From Azospirillum sp. (GTDB lineage: Bacteria > Pseudomonadota > Alphaproteobacteria > Azospirillales > Azospirillaceae): 64,000 nucleotides of DNA. Below, in pieces: positions 39,745-47,852 of this stretch. The translations under genes were made by a program, and so were the position numbers. Where the stretch lies: contig JAIXPD010000078.1 of NCBI GenBank assembly GCA_027486405.1, forward strand, positions 1 to 64,000, read 5' to 3'. The notes under the pieces were generated by a model. It made no database searches and was not told the origin of the DNA. It worked only from the letters and a program-made list of their open reading frames with translations. The first letter of the stretch is position 1. Each line of letters begins with the position of its first letter.

Positions 39745-39984
39745 ATGCGCAAGCCCAAGACGCTCTCCAAGATGCAAGCCCAGGTCGCGGATTGGAACTC
39801 CAAGCACGGCATCGGCGCTGACGTCACCGTCCATCTGGGCAACGGACGCCTTGTCGCGACGAGGACAGCCAGCGAAGCCTATGTGCTCTGCGGTCGAACC
39901 CCCGTGGTTTTCTTGGTCGGCATTCCGGGAAGCCGACCCCTTGATCAGGTGACGCCCGCCCAGACCTCCGCCCGAGCCGCCTGA
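39745..39984 (+). CDS. 79-residue protein of unknown function
   Basis: ATG 39745 (MRKPKTLSKMQAQVADWNSK). The body is HGIGADVTVHLGNGRLVATRTASEAYV followed by TPVVFLVGIPGS, a strand-rich pattern. The stop overlaps the next ATG by one base (TGATG). It resembles small phage proteins of this genome region and no function is assigned. Confidence 0.5.
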   Translation: MRKPKTLSKMQAQVADWNSKHGIGADVTVHLGNGRLVATRTASEAYVLCGRTPVVFLVGIPGSRPLDQVTPAQTSARAA

Positions 39985-40240
39985 TGCGGACTCGCCGAGA
40001 AGAGGACGCGCTGGACCTGCGTCGTCTGCGGAACCGGCTGAGCACCGTGATCGGTGAAGCCGTGGATGTCGCCGGTCAAGACGGACGCCTCTTCCCGGCG
40101 CTGAAACCCTCCATCGCTGCGCTGCGCTGCGCGACGCCGTGGCCGATCTGGAAAGCGACATCGACGGGCTGCTCGCCAACATCGACCCGGACGCTGAATT
40201 TGAATCGCCGATCCGGCACGCGCCGACGGCTGCGGAGTGA
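39984..40240 (+). pseudogene. Small early gene with a 5-bp-repeat frameshift
   Basis: The first part reads MRTRREEDALDLRRLRNRLS and continues to about base 40114. A run of three CGCTG units (40115-40129) shifts the frame. Removing one unit restores a continuous 83-residue protein that ends DLESDIDGLLANIDPDAEFE ... PTAAE at TGA 40240, six bases before the next start. The uninterrupted frame as it stands ends at 40262 in unlikely sequence. Phase variation by repeat slippage, a mutation or a sequencing error could explain it. Confidence 0.55.
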
Positions 40241-40246
40241 GAAACC

Positions 40247-40636
40247 ATGTCCACCCCCCTGAACACCGACGTCACCGGTTGTGACGATTGGGAGGCCGCC
40301 TCCTACTGCATCGCGACCATCAACGGTCCACACCGCGTTGGCGGCATTGTCCGTCAACACTTCGGGGTTCATTGCTCCGGTCCGGACCGCTGGGTTCTGA
40401 CGCACCTGCCCACCGGCGCGATGCTCGGGTGCGGCGAGACGCGATCCGCCGCCATCCGCGTGGTCAGCCTGATCGAGGGGCTGATCGACTGGGGCTTTTC
40501 CGATGTCTCCGGCCTTGCTCGGCAGGATCACCGCCCCGTCCACGTTGCGCTGCTGGACGGTGGCCTGACCATCCCGAACGACGGACGGCCGACGTGGAGC
40601 CGGTTCGCCTCCAGCCGCATCCAGGGGCACGCCTGA
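40247..40636 (+). CDS. 129-residue protein of unknown function
   Basis: ATG 40247 is six bases after the TGA of the previous gene. The protein contains WEAASYCIATINGPHRVGG, RWVLTHLPTGAMLGCGETRS, a helix (AAIRVVSLIEGLIDWGF) and a basic end (SRFASSRIQGHA). Composition is even and the frame is well placed. No named domain was seen. It may be a small accessory protein of the recombination operon. Confidence 0.55.
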   Translation: MSTPLNTDVTGCDDWEAASYCIATINGPHRVGGIVRQHFGVHCSGPDRWVLTHLPTGAMLGCGETRSAAIRVVSLIEGLIDWGFSDVSGLARQDHRPVHVALLDGGLTIPNDGRPTWSRFASSRIQGHA

Positions 40637-40638
40637 GC

Positions 40639-40854
40639 ATGGCAATCTACACCCTGACCGAATCCGACGACAGCGCGCTTGGCACGATCATCCATCGCGA
40701 CGGCAAAGCCCTGCTGATCTCCGGCCTCTCGTCAGACCACCCCGAGCATCATAACCAGCTCGCCCGCTTGATCGTGGGCGTGCTGGAGCGCCCCGACATC
40801 GACAACGCCATCGCCGCCCTGGAGCAGGGCTGGAACCGGGAGAACCGCGCATGA
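40639..40854 (+). CDS. 71-residue protein of unknown function
   Basis: ATG 40639 follows the previous stop by two bases; its own stop overlaps the next ATG (ATGA). The protein is MAIYTLTESDDSALGTIIHR, then ALLISGLSSDHPEHHNQLAR and a helix LIVGVLERPDIDNAIAAL. Coupled translation supports it being real. No domain was recognised. Confidence 0.5.
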   Translation: MAIYTLTESDDSALGTIIHRDGKALLISGLSSDHPEHHNQLARLIVGVLERPDIDNAIAALEQGWNRENRA

Positions 40855-41495
40855 AAACCCTTCTGTTCTATGATTCGGAGACCACGGGCTTGCCGGATTT
40901 CAAGGCCCCTTCGGATGATCCGGCCCAACCGCACATCACGCAGATCGCCGCCCTGCTGACCGACGAAATCGGCAACAAGCTGGCCAGCCTTGACCTTCTG
41001 GTGCGCCCGGATGGCTGGACCATCCCGGAAGAACTCCAGGCCCTGACCGGCATCACCATGGAGCGCGCCGAACAGGGCGGTGTGGCCGAGCCGGTCGCGC
41101 TCTCCGCCTTCGCGGCCCTCTGGCACCGGGCGTCCATCCGCGTCGCCCACAATGAGAGCTTCGACGCGCGGATCCTGCGCATCGGCTTCAAGCGCTTCCC
41201 GGGGATCTGCGACCCCGAGGCGTGGAAGGCTGGCCCCGCCGCCTGCACCCAAATCCTGTCCACGCCCATCGTGAAGCTTCCGCCCACGGAGCGGATGGTC
41301 GCCGCCGGTCGCGGCCGGTCGAACAAGCCGCCCAAGTTGGCCGAGGCCTACCAGTTCTTCACCGGCAAGCCGCTGTCCGGCGCGCACAACGCGATGATCG
41401 ACGTCATGGGCGTCAAGGCGGTGTGGTTCGCGATCCAGGGCGACGAGGTGAAAGAGCCGTCGCCCTATGCGATTTCGCTGGCGGAGGCGGTGTGA
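40851..41495 (+). CDS. 3'-5' exonuclease (DEDDh family)
   Basis: A 214-residue exonuclease of the DnaQ-like type. Catalytic positions are Asp8 and Glu10 (FYDSETTG), an Asp in RVAHNESFDARILRI and a His...Asp pair in GAHNAMIDVMGVKAVW near the end. Proteins of this group remove single-stranded 3' ends in proofreading or recombination. It leads the recombination genes: Cas4-like nuclease, RecT and SbcC-like ATPase follow, suggesting it trims DNA ends for annealing. Confidence 0.85.
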   Translation: MKTLLFYDSETTGLPDFKAPSDDPAQPHITQIAALLTDEIGNKLASLDLLVRPDGWTIPEELQALTGITMERAEQGGVAEPVALSAFAALWHRASIRVAHNESFDARILRIGFKRFPGICDPEAWKAGPAACTQILSTPIVKLPPTERMVAAGRGRSNKPPKLAEAYQFFTGKPLSGAHNAMIDVMGVKAVWFAIQGDEVKEPSPYAISLAEAV

Positions 41496-41496
41496 G

Positions 41497-42354
41497 ATGA
41501 ACGCCCCCACCTACGCCTCCGTTCTCGTCAGGTCATCGTCGCTCTCTGGCTACCCGGACTGCCCACGACGCGCCGCCACCAAGCTCTTCCAGCGGGAGAT
41601 CGAAGCCGCCGGTTACACGCTGCGCACCCTACCGTCCAACGTCGGCGCTGCCGTCGGCACGGGCGTGCACGCCGCCGCCGCACTGATTCTCAAGGAGAAG
41701 GCCGCGAACGGCAACCTTCCGCCCCTCAACGTGGCGACCGACGCCGCCGTCGAGGAGCTGCGCCACGCCGTCGATCAAGGCATCACCTGGGACAAGGAGA
41801 CGCCCGTTCAGAACGAGGCGGAGCTGCAGGTTGCCCGCATGGTGCAGGTGTACCGCCACCAGATCGCCCCGCAGGTCGAGCCGCTGATCGTCGAAGAGCG
41901 GCTGGAGGCGCAAGTCTCGCCCGCCATCGTGTTGACCGGGCAGTCCGACGTGATCGCCCGCGAGCCGGGCCGTGTGCGCGACCTGAAGGGCGGCAAGGTC
42001 ATGGGCATGCACGCCCCCCAGGTCGGCAGCTACAGCCTGCTCGCGCGGTCCAATGCCATCGACGTCACCGACGCCGTTGTCGATTGGATTCCGCGCGTGC
42101 CACTGAAGAAGCCCCAGCCGGACGCCACGACCTATCGCTACGACGTGTCCATCGCCGAAACCGCCGCCGTGAACGTGCTGCGCCACATCGAAAGCGACCT
42201 GACCACCTTCCGTCACGGCGATCCGGAGCGGCATCTGCTGCCCGGCGACCCCTGGGCGTTCGTCGCCAACCCGTCTTCCAAACTCTGCTCAGCCAAGTGG
42301 TGTGGTGCTCATGGCACCGCCTTCTGTCGCGAGCACGCCGCCGTCGAGGAGTGA
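41497..42354 (+). CDS. PD-(D/E)XK nuclease with Cas4-like Fe-S pattern
   Basis: A 285-residue protein of the RecB/Cas4-like group. The nuclease core has LTGQSDVIAREPGRVRDLKGGK, with the D and DxK acidic-lysine pair, and MHAPQVGSYSLLAR with QxxxY. An N-terminal Cys (C22) and three near the C-terminus (C264, C269, C277) match the four-Cys iron-sulfur arrangement of Cas4 and AddB. ATG 41497 comes two bases after the exonuclease stop. It probably makes 3' single strands for the RecT-type annealer encoded next. Confidence 0.75.
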   Translation: MNAPTYASVLVRSSSLSGYPDCPRRAATKLFQREIEAAGYTLRTLPSNVGAAVGTGVHAAAALILKEKAANGNLPPLNVATDAAVEELRHAVDQGITWDKETPVQNEAELQVARMVQVYRHQIAPQVEPLIVEERLEAQVSPAIVLTGQSDVIAREPGRVRDLKGGKVMGMHAPQVGSYSLLARSNAIDVTDAVVDWIPRVPLKKPQPDATTYRYDVSIAETAAVNVLRHIESDLTTFRHGDPERHLLPGDPWAFVANPSSKLCSAKWCGAHGTAFCREHAAVEE

Positions 42355-42362
42355 ATCCCACC

Positions 42363-43448
42363 ATGTCCGAACAACAGGAACGCCCCCAACTCGCCGCCGC
42401 CCGCGCGCCGGAAGACATCCGCCGCGCTGGGAAGTTGGTCGCCAAACAGGCCGGTGGCGGGACAGTGGCCAGTTTCTTCAGCGCCAATAAGGAGACGCTG
42501 AAGGCCCTGCTGCCTGCGCACATGACGCCCGAGCGCATGATGAAGATCGCGCTCGGCGCGCTGCGCACCACGCCGAAGCTGATGGACTGCACCATCGAGA
42601 GCCTGTTCGGCTCGGTTGTCGTCTGCGCCCAGATGGGCCTGGAGCCGAACACGCCGCAGGGGCACATCTACCTGATCCCCTTCGAAAACCGCCGGAAGCA
42701 GGCGACCGAGGTGCAGATCATCGTCGGCTACAAGGGGCTGATCGATCTTGCGCGTCGGTCAGGCCAGATCGAAAGCCTGTCCGCCCGGGTGGTGCATGAG
42801 CGTGACGAGTTCGACATCGACTATGGCACGGCCGACCAGATCGTGCACAAGCCGTTTTTGCGCGGAGACCGAGGAAAGATCGCCGGTTTCTATGCCGTCG
42901 CCAAACTGAAGGGCGGCGGGGTGCAGTTCGAATTCATGTCGGTCGCTGAGATCAATGCCGTCCGTGACGGGTCGCAGGGCTACCAGACCGCCAAGCGCTT
43001 CAACAAAACCAATACCCCTTGGATCAGCAACTACGAGGAAATGGGCAAGAAGACGGTCATCCGCCGTCTGGCAAAGTACCTGCCCATGTCGATCGAGTTG
43101 GCCAACGCGGTGGCGCTCGACGGTCGGGCCGAGGGCGGGGAAGCCCAAGGCCTCGACCGGGTGCTTGATGGCGACTTCACCGTCTTGCCTGATGGCGAGG
43201 GGGGCGAGACCGAGGATGAAGATGCGGATCAGTCACCTGATGCTGACGACGAACCCGCGCCGCAGAAACCCGCCACCTCCAAGACGAAGGCGGACGCCAA
43301 GCCCAAGCAGAAGCAAGCGCCGACCGCCACCCCTCACGATCCCGACACCGGCGAGGTGATCGAAGGCGAAATCACGCAAACCCAGCGCGCCGCCCCGGCC
43401 TCGCCCGCCAGCGGCGACGATGACGAAGACCTCTTTGCCGCCACCTGA
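42363..43448 (+). CDS. recT: RecT-family single-strand annealing protein
   Basis: A 361-residue annealing protein. The conserved RecT core lies at about residues 55-235: LPAHMTPERMMKIALGALRT, LFGSVVVCAQMGLEPNTPQG, VQIIVGYKGLIDLARRSGQI and FNKTNTPWISNYEEMGKKTV. The C-terminal 100 residues are acidic and Pro/Lys-rich, probably disordered. RecT proteins pair complementary strands and help strand exchange during phage recombination. ATG 42363 is eight bases after the nuclease stop, within the recombination operon. Confidence 0.92.
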   Translation: MSEQQERPQLAAARAPEDIRRAGKLVAKQAGGGTVASFFSANKETLKALLPAHMTPERMMKIALGALRTTPKLMDCTIESLFGSVVVCAQMGLEPNTPQGHIYLIPFENRRKQATEVQIIVGYKGLIDLARRSGQIESLSARVVHERDEFDIDYGTADQIVHKPFLRGDRGKIAGFYAVAKLKGGGVQFEFMSVAEINAVRDGSQGYQTAKRFNKTNTPWISNYEEMGKKTVIRRLAKYLPMSIELANAVALDGRAEGGEAQGLDRVLDGDFTVLPDGEGGETEDEDADQSPDADDEPAPQKPATSKTKADAKPKQKQAPTATPHDPDTGEVIEGEITQTQRAAPASPASGDDDEDLFAAT

Positions 43449-43473
43449 GCCAGCCCACCGGAGGATTTTTCCT

Positions 43474-45198
43474 ATGCAGATCAAGATCCGTGATTTCCAG
43501 GTGATCGAACGCGCCGACCTCCTGCTCGGCGGCCTGGTTCTGGTCGCGGGCAAGAACGCCCAGGGCAAGTCGAGCGTGCTGAAGGCGACCGCCGCCGCCT
43601 TGACCGGCCAGCTTCAGTTCGGCCTCGCCAAGAAAGACGCCAAGGCTCTCGTGCGTAACGGCGCTTCGACCGCCGCCGCGACTCTCGACCAGGGTGTCGA
43701 AACCAGCGCCGTGGCGGTGTGGCCAAAGTGCGAGCGCTCGACCACCGGACAGCCGCTGTCCCTGTCACCCATCGCGGCCGGGCTGGAAAGCCTGCTCGAC
43801 CTGTCGGCGAAGGACCGGGCCAAACTGCTGGGCGACCTGCTGAAGACAGATCCCGACCGCGACGACTTCGTGTCCGCCTGCATCGACGTCGGCATCGCTG
43901 AAGAGGTCGCAGCCAAGGTCTGGGGCGACATCGAGGTAAAGGGGTGGGATGCCAAAGCTGCCGACATCGCTGACAAGGGCACCCGCCTCAAGGGGCAGTG
44001 GGAGGCTGTCGCCGGTGTCAAGTTCGGGAGCGAGAAGGTTAAGGTCTGGAGGCCTGGCGGCTGGACGGAGGATCTTGCAGACGCGGCGGCGAACGACCTG
44101 TCCGCTGAACTCGGCGAGGCCAAGCAGGCGCTGGAGCGAGCCATCGCCGCCCAGGCGGTCGGACAAGCCGAACTGGACCGGCTGGCCGCCGCCTGCGCCG
44201 AGATCGACGAGTTGAAGGAGCGCTCCATCGAGGCGCGGACGGTCGCGACGAGGACGGCCAGCCAACTCGGCGACGCACGGAAGGAGCGCGATTCTCTGCC
44301 GCCCGCGGCCCAGGCGGTCGGGCTGACCTGCCCCTGCTGCGACGCCCCCCTCCAGTTGTCCCACCATCTGGGGGGCAACCAGCATCTGGTGAAGGCCGAG
44401 GTGATCGGGGCCGACGAGCTGAAGCGCCGCCGCGACGCCATCGCGTCCGCCGACGGCAAACTCTCGCGGTTGAAGGGGGAACATGACGCTGCCGAACGGG
44501 CAGCAACCACGGCTCAAATCGCCTATCAAGACGCCCAAAAGGCCGAAGCCCAGTTGGCTGAGGCGCGGGGAAAGGCGACCAGCGCCACCGCTGGCAATGA
44601 CGTTGCCACGCTCCGCACCCGCGTTGCCACCGCTGAGACGCGGCTCAAGGCGCTGACCGCCAAGGACGAGGCCGACCGCGTCGCGAAGCTGCTGACCGTC
44701 AATCTCGCCATGCAGGCGATCATGGCCCCAACCGGCCTGAAGAAAACGAAACTGATCAAGGTGCTCGACACCTTCAACGGCGGACCGCTGCGCTCGCTGT
44801 GCGAGGCCACTGGCTGGCGTGACGTCCGGATCGAGGCGGACATGGGCGTCACCTACGACGGTCGCCCCTACGAGCAGTTGGCCGGGCTGGGGCCGCAGCT
44901 CTCGTCCGACCAGTACCGCGTCTACGCGACGCTCCAGGTGGCGCTTGCCCAGGTCCAGGGCTACGGGATGGTCATCCTTGATGGCGCTGATGTGCTCGAC
45001 CAGAAGGGCCGGGGCGGCTTGCTGAAAATGCTGCGCAGCACCGGCATGGGCGCGCTGATCGGCATGACCTTCTCGGCAGCCGACGTCGTGCCGGACCTGG
45101 AGGCGCGCGGCATGGGGCGGGCCTACTGGATCGACGGCGGCATCGCCCGCCCGCTTGGCGAGGTGCTGGTCGCCAAGAGCCGGAAGGAAGCTGCGTGA
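43474..45198 (+). CDS. SbcC/Rad50-like SMC ATPase with zinc hook
   Basis: A 574-residue ATPase. Walker A GKNAQGKSS lies at residues 26-34, the hook CPCC at about 286-289 between coiled coils (AAACAEIDELKERSIEARTV and LKRRRDAIASADGKLSRLKG), and a C-terminal half has the ABC-type LGPQLSSDQYRVYATLQVAL and VILDGADVLDQKG, a Walker B-like part. Rad50/SbcC relatives tether and process DNA ends. At 574 residues it is short for the family. The start has GGAGG upstream. No SbcD-type nuclease is adjacent, but a DEDDh and a Cas4-like nuclease are. Confidence 0.8.
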   Translation: MQIKIRDFQVIERADLLLGGLVLVAGKNAQGKSSVLKATAAALTGQLQFGLAKKDAKALVRNGASTAAATLDQGVETSAVAVWPKCERSTTGQPLSLSPIAAGLESLLDLSAKDRAKLLGDLLKTDPDRDDFVSACIDVGIAEEVAAKVWGDIEVKGWDAKAADIADKGTRLKGQWEAVAGVKFGSEKVKVWRPGGWTEDLADAAANDLSAELGEAKQALERAIAAQAVGQAELDRLAAACAEIDELKERSIEARTVATRTASQLGDARKERDSLPPAAQAVGLTCPCCDAPLQLSHHLGGNQHLVKAEVIGADELKRRRDAIASADGKLSRLKGEHDAAERAATTAQIAYQDAQKAEAQLAEARGKATSATAGNDVATLRTRVATAETRLKALTAKDEADRVAKLLTVNLAMQAIMAPTGLKKTKLIKVLDTFNGGPLRSLCEATGWRDVRIEADMGVTYDGRPYEQLAGLGPQLSSDQYRVYATLQVALAQVQGYGMVILDGADVLDQKGRGGLLKMLRSTGMGALIGMTFSAADVVPDLEARGMGRAYWIDGGIARPLGEVLVAKSRKEAA

Positions 45199-45263
45199 TT
45201 ACGAAGGTGAAGCCGCAGCGATCTGCGCCTCGGGAGTGGTTGGATTTGGAGAATGCGCGATGA
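45195..45263 (+). CDS. Possible 22-residue peptide
   Basis: GTG 45195 overlaps the ATPase stop (GTGA) and its TGA overlaps the following ATG. The peptide is MITKVKPQRSAPREWLDLEN and ends AR. It ties the ATPase to the RNase H gene by ribosome transfer. No function can be given. Confidence 0.3.
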   Translation: MITKVKPQRSAPREWLDLENAR

Positions 45264-45346
45264 CCGACCACCCCATTCTCATGTCCTGCGACATGGTCCG
45301 CGCCTCCCACCGCTGCCCCATCGACGAAATGGAGGGCGCGCGATGA
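45260..45346 (+). CDS. Possible 28-residue peptide
   Basis: ATG 45260 overlaps the preceding TGA and its own TGA overlaps the RNase H start. The peptide reads MTDHPILMSCDMVRASHRCP and ends IDEMEGAR. Its two cysteines are nine residues apart. Evidence is only the chain of overlaps. Confidence 0.3.
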   Translation: MTDHPILMSCDMVRASHRCPIDEMEGAR

Positions 45347-45849
45347 CGGACGCGCGCCGGATCGTGACCGTCTTCACGGACGCATCTTTCTGCCACAGGA
45401 CGAGGGCGGCAGGGTTCGCCGTTTGGATCAAGACGGACTCAGCTACGCTCCGACACGCCGGGGCGTTCAAGATCGACATCGGCTCGTCTCAGGAGGCCGA
45501 AGCGGCGGCGCTGGGCAATGGGATTTGCGTGGCCTGTACGCACCTGGACCTCCGGGCGGGCGATATGGTCGTCGCGGCATCGGATTGCCTGTTTGCGATT
45601 GACCTCATCAAGGGTCACGCGAAGCGGTTGAGCAATGGCATGCGGGGCGTCCGCGACCACGTCCAGCGTGAGTTGGCGGCGCGTGGCGTCGATCTGCGGC
45701 TAAAGCATGTCAAGGCGCACCAGGGCAAGAACGCTGGCCCACGACACGCGGTGAACGAGTGGTGTGACGGAGCGGCCAAGGGCGTCATGCGCAAGCGTCG
45801 ATCAACCGCCAAGAGCGGCAACCACACATCCACAGGGGCAACACCATGA
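45343..45849 (+). CDS. RNase H-like protein
   Basis: A 168-residue protein of the RNase H fold. It has TVFTDASFC with the first catalytic Asp, SQEAEAAALGNG with the Glu, VVAASDCLFAIDLIKGHAK with the third acidic residue, and KHVKAHQGKNAGP ... HAVNEWCDGAAKG, where the last Asp follows. The order is that of RNase HI, which removes RNA from RNA-DNA hybrids, for example after phage replication priming. The C-terminus is a basic tail. Confidence 0.82.
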   Translation: MTDARRIVTVFTDASFCHRTRAAGFAVWIKTDSATLRHAGAFKIDIGSSQEAEAAALGNGICVACTHLDLRAGDMVVAASDCLFAIDLIKGHAKRLSNGMRGVRDHVQRELAARGVDLRLKHVKAHQGKNAGPRHAVNEWCDGAAKGVMRKRRSTAKSGNHTSTGATP

Positions 45850-46871
45850 CCGAACCCAACGACATCTGGGACGATGAAGAAGACGATGCCGCCATCAAGG
45901 CGGGCCTCTTCCGGAAAGCGCAGCCGACTCAGCGGGAAGCGCATGAGCGCATGGAGCAAGCTGTCGCCAAGCCCACCATCACCGTCCCGCTCGACGCCCC
46001 GGAGCACGACCGCAAGGTCGTCACAGCGCTGCGCCAGCGGGTGGCGGAGTTGGAGGCGCAAGCTGCGGCTGGGCGGCTCGTGCCGGATGGGTGGGCGTTG
46101 GTGCCGATCAAACCAACGGCAGAAGCTGTCAATGAGGGGCGTCACGCCGCCATGGGCTGCATCCACGATGACGTGAACAACATCGTCGTGGACTCTCACA
46201 TTGGCCGCGTCGTCTGGGCGGAGATGCTCCGCAACATGATCGCCGCCGCCCAGCCCGCCCCTGCGCCTCCCGCCGCCACACCTGCACCGTCGGCGTGGCG
46301 TCCGATTGCCGAGGTGGGGGAAGCCCGCAATGCAAGAGCGTGGGTTGATCTGTGGGGGCATCTGGCGAAGGACCAGGACAACCCGTGCGTTCCGCCGCGC
46401 CGCCTTACCAACTGCCGGTTCCGACTCAATGAGCGCGGGCGCGAGAGCTTCTGGGGCTGGTTTACAGAAGGTGGGGATGAGGTAGCAGCCACCCACTGGA
46501 TGCCAGTGCCGCCCCGTCCCGGCACCTTGGCCCCGACCGCCCCCGCCACGGACGACTATCGCGGCGAGACGGAGCGGATGCTCCTTGAGCTTGCCAAGGC
46601 GATATTCGACGCCCCAACGATGACCGCCGGGTACGAGATCCTCAAGGATTGGGCGTGGCAGTGCGGCTTTGGCGTGCCGGTTGCGATGCGCGAAGGCGTT
46701 CCCACCGCCCCGGACGATCTGGCCGTCGCCAAGCGGATCGCGTGGTCCCTTTTGTGGGATGCCGCCTCTCGCTTCAAAAGCATCGACGACATGTGGGATC
46801 GGATCGCGCAGCTTGACCTGACCGAACAGTACATGCGCGCCGCCCGCGCAGCCCGTGGGGAGGATCGGTGA
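45846..46871 (+). CDS. DUF551-like phage protein
   Basis: A 341-residue protein. The middle, about residues 150-225, matches the DUF551 pattern WRPIAEVGEARNARAWVDLW ... FWGWFTEGGDEVAATHWMPVPPRP. The N-terminal part is charged and helical (VVTALRQRVAELEAQAAAGR), and the C-terminus (GETERMLLELAKAIFDAPTM and RIAWSLLWDAASRFKS) is helical. DUF551 proteins occur in phage early regions without known role. The ATG overlaps the RNase H stop by four bases. Confidence 0.65.
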   Translation: MTEPNDIWDDEEDDAAIKAGLFRKAQPTQREAHERMEQAVAKPTITVPLDAPEHDRKVVTALRQRVAELEAQAAAGRLVPDGWALVPIKPTAEAVNEGRHAAMGCIHDDVNNIVVDSHIGRVVWAEMLRNMIAAAQPAPAPPAATPAPSAWRPIAEVGEARNARAWVDLWGHLAKDQDNPCVPPRRLTNCRFRLNERGRESFWGWFTEGGDEVAATHWMPVPPRPGTLAPTAPATDDYRGETERMLLELAKAIFDAPTMTAGYEILKDWAWQCGFGVPVAMREGVPTAPDDLAVAKRIAWSLLWDAASRFKSIDDMWDRIAQLDLTEQYMRAARAARGEDR

Positions 46872-47059
46872 TGCCTTGCAACGCAAACGAAGATGCGCCG
46901 CCCGTCCGTTGCTCCGAGTGCGGATGGTGTGGCCACGCCGATGAGCTTGGGACGGAAGCCGATGCCTTTGAAGAATGGGGCGCTGACACGCTTTGGCGCT
47001 TGTCGGAAGTTGGGGATGCCGTGAAATCGGCCGCAAAAGCGGCCCGTGGGGAGGGGTGA
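46871..47059 (+). CDS. Small zinc-ribbon-like protein
   Basis: A 62-residue protein starting at ATG 46871, which shares one base with the previous TGA. It has MPCNANEDAPPVRCSECGWC, with a CxxCxxC-type cluster, then a short acidic helix (ADAFEEWGADTLWRLSE). Related phage proteins are often small zinc-binding factors. Function unknown. Confidence 0.5.
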   Translation: MPCNANEDAPPVRCSECGWCGHADELGTEADAFEEWGADTLWRLSEVGDAVKSAAKAARGEG

Positions 47060-47060
47060 C

Positions 47061-47852
47061 ATGACCGAAGCCAACGCCACCCAAGAACTGGCCGCCCGGC
47101 TGCGCGACGGCTGCGTTCTGACCGGACACGAAGACCGCTCATATGAACTGGTCGATGAAGTCGCAACCAATGCGCTGATGCGCAGCGCCGCCGACCTGAT
47201 CGAAGCCCAATCGGCGGAGATCGCGCAGATCAAGGAAGAACTGCGGATCGCGCGGGGCGATGCGGCCCGCGCGAATGAACGCGCCCAACGGGCCGAAGCC
47301 AGAAATACGATTTTGCGAGGGAAAGATGCCTACGACTTGCCAGCCGTGCTGGATCGAGCCAATCGCCTTCAGGCTGAGGTGGATGAACTGCGCTTCGAGC
47401 GCGACCCGCGCAACTCTACAATTGTAACAAAGCGCTTGCGTGCTAAAGCTGCGGAGGCAAATAAAGCACGGGAAAAGGCTGAAGCCCGCGCCACCAAGGC
47501 CGAAGCCGCCATGACGGCGGAGCGCGACGCGGCCAAGGCCGACGTTGATCTCCTTGACCGGGTGATCGCGGCGTTTGCCGACGATCTCGGCGTCGAGCCG
47601 GACAATGAGGCGATCCACGAGGCCATCCAGGCGATCCGCGATGAGCGCGACGCCGCCGTCGCCCAGGTGAAGGCGCTGCGGGAGGCGTTGGAGGACATTC
47701 AATGCGTCGCGGCAGCAGCCATCGGCCCAAACTGTGGCGCTGGTCCCGATCTGATTCGCATATCTGCGCGCGCGCATGACGCTTTCGCCGCATCGGCCCC
47801 GGCTGACGGGCTGGTGCGTGAACTGGCGAATGCCGATGCGGTGGTGGGGTGA
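47061..47852 (+). CDS. Coiled-coil protein of unknown function
   Basis: A 263-residue protein. The N-terminus (TQELAARLRDGCVLTGHEDR, SAADLIEAQSAEIAQIKEEL) leads into long coiled coil (AEVDELRFERDP, AKAAEANKAREKAEARATKA) and an acidic C-terminus. The ORF opens earlier at 47046, but ATG 47061 directly follows the previous stop. The coil could mediate oligomer formation. Many phages carry such early-operon proteins with no assigned role. Confidence 0.6.
   Translation: MTEANATQELAARLRDGCVLTGHEDRSYELVDEVATNALMRSAADLIEAQSAEIAQIKEELRIARGDAARANERAQRAEARNTILRGKDAYDLPAVLDRANRLQAEVDELRFERDPRNSTIVTKRLRAKAAEANKAREKAEARATKAEAAMTAERDAAKADVDLLDRVIAAFADDLGVEPDNEAIHEAIQAIRDERDAAVAQVKALREALEDIQCVAAAAIGPNCGAGPDLIRISARAHDAFAASAPADGLVRELANADAVVG

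Noticed and set aside
43420..43473. Earlier start for the SbcC-like ATPase at 43420
   Set aside because: It would overlap recT and lacks a ribosome site; ATG 43474 has GGAGG at good spacing and begins with the usual strand before Walker A.
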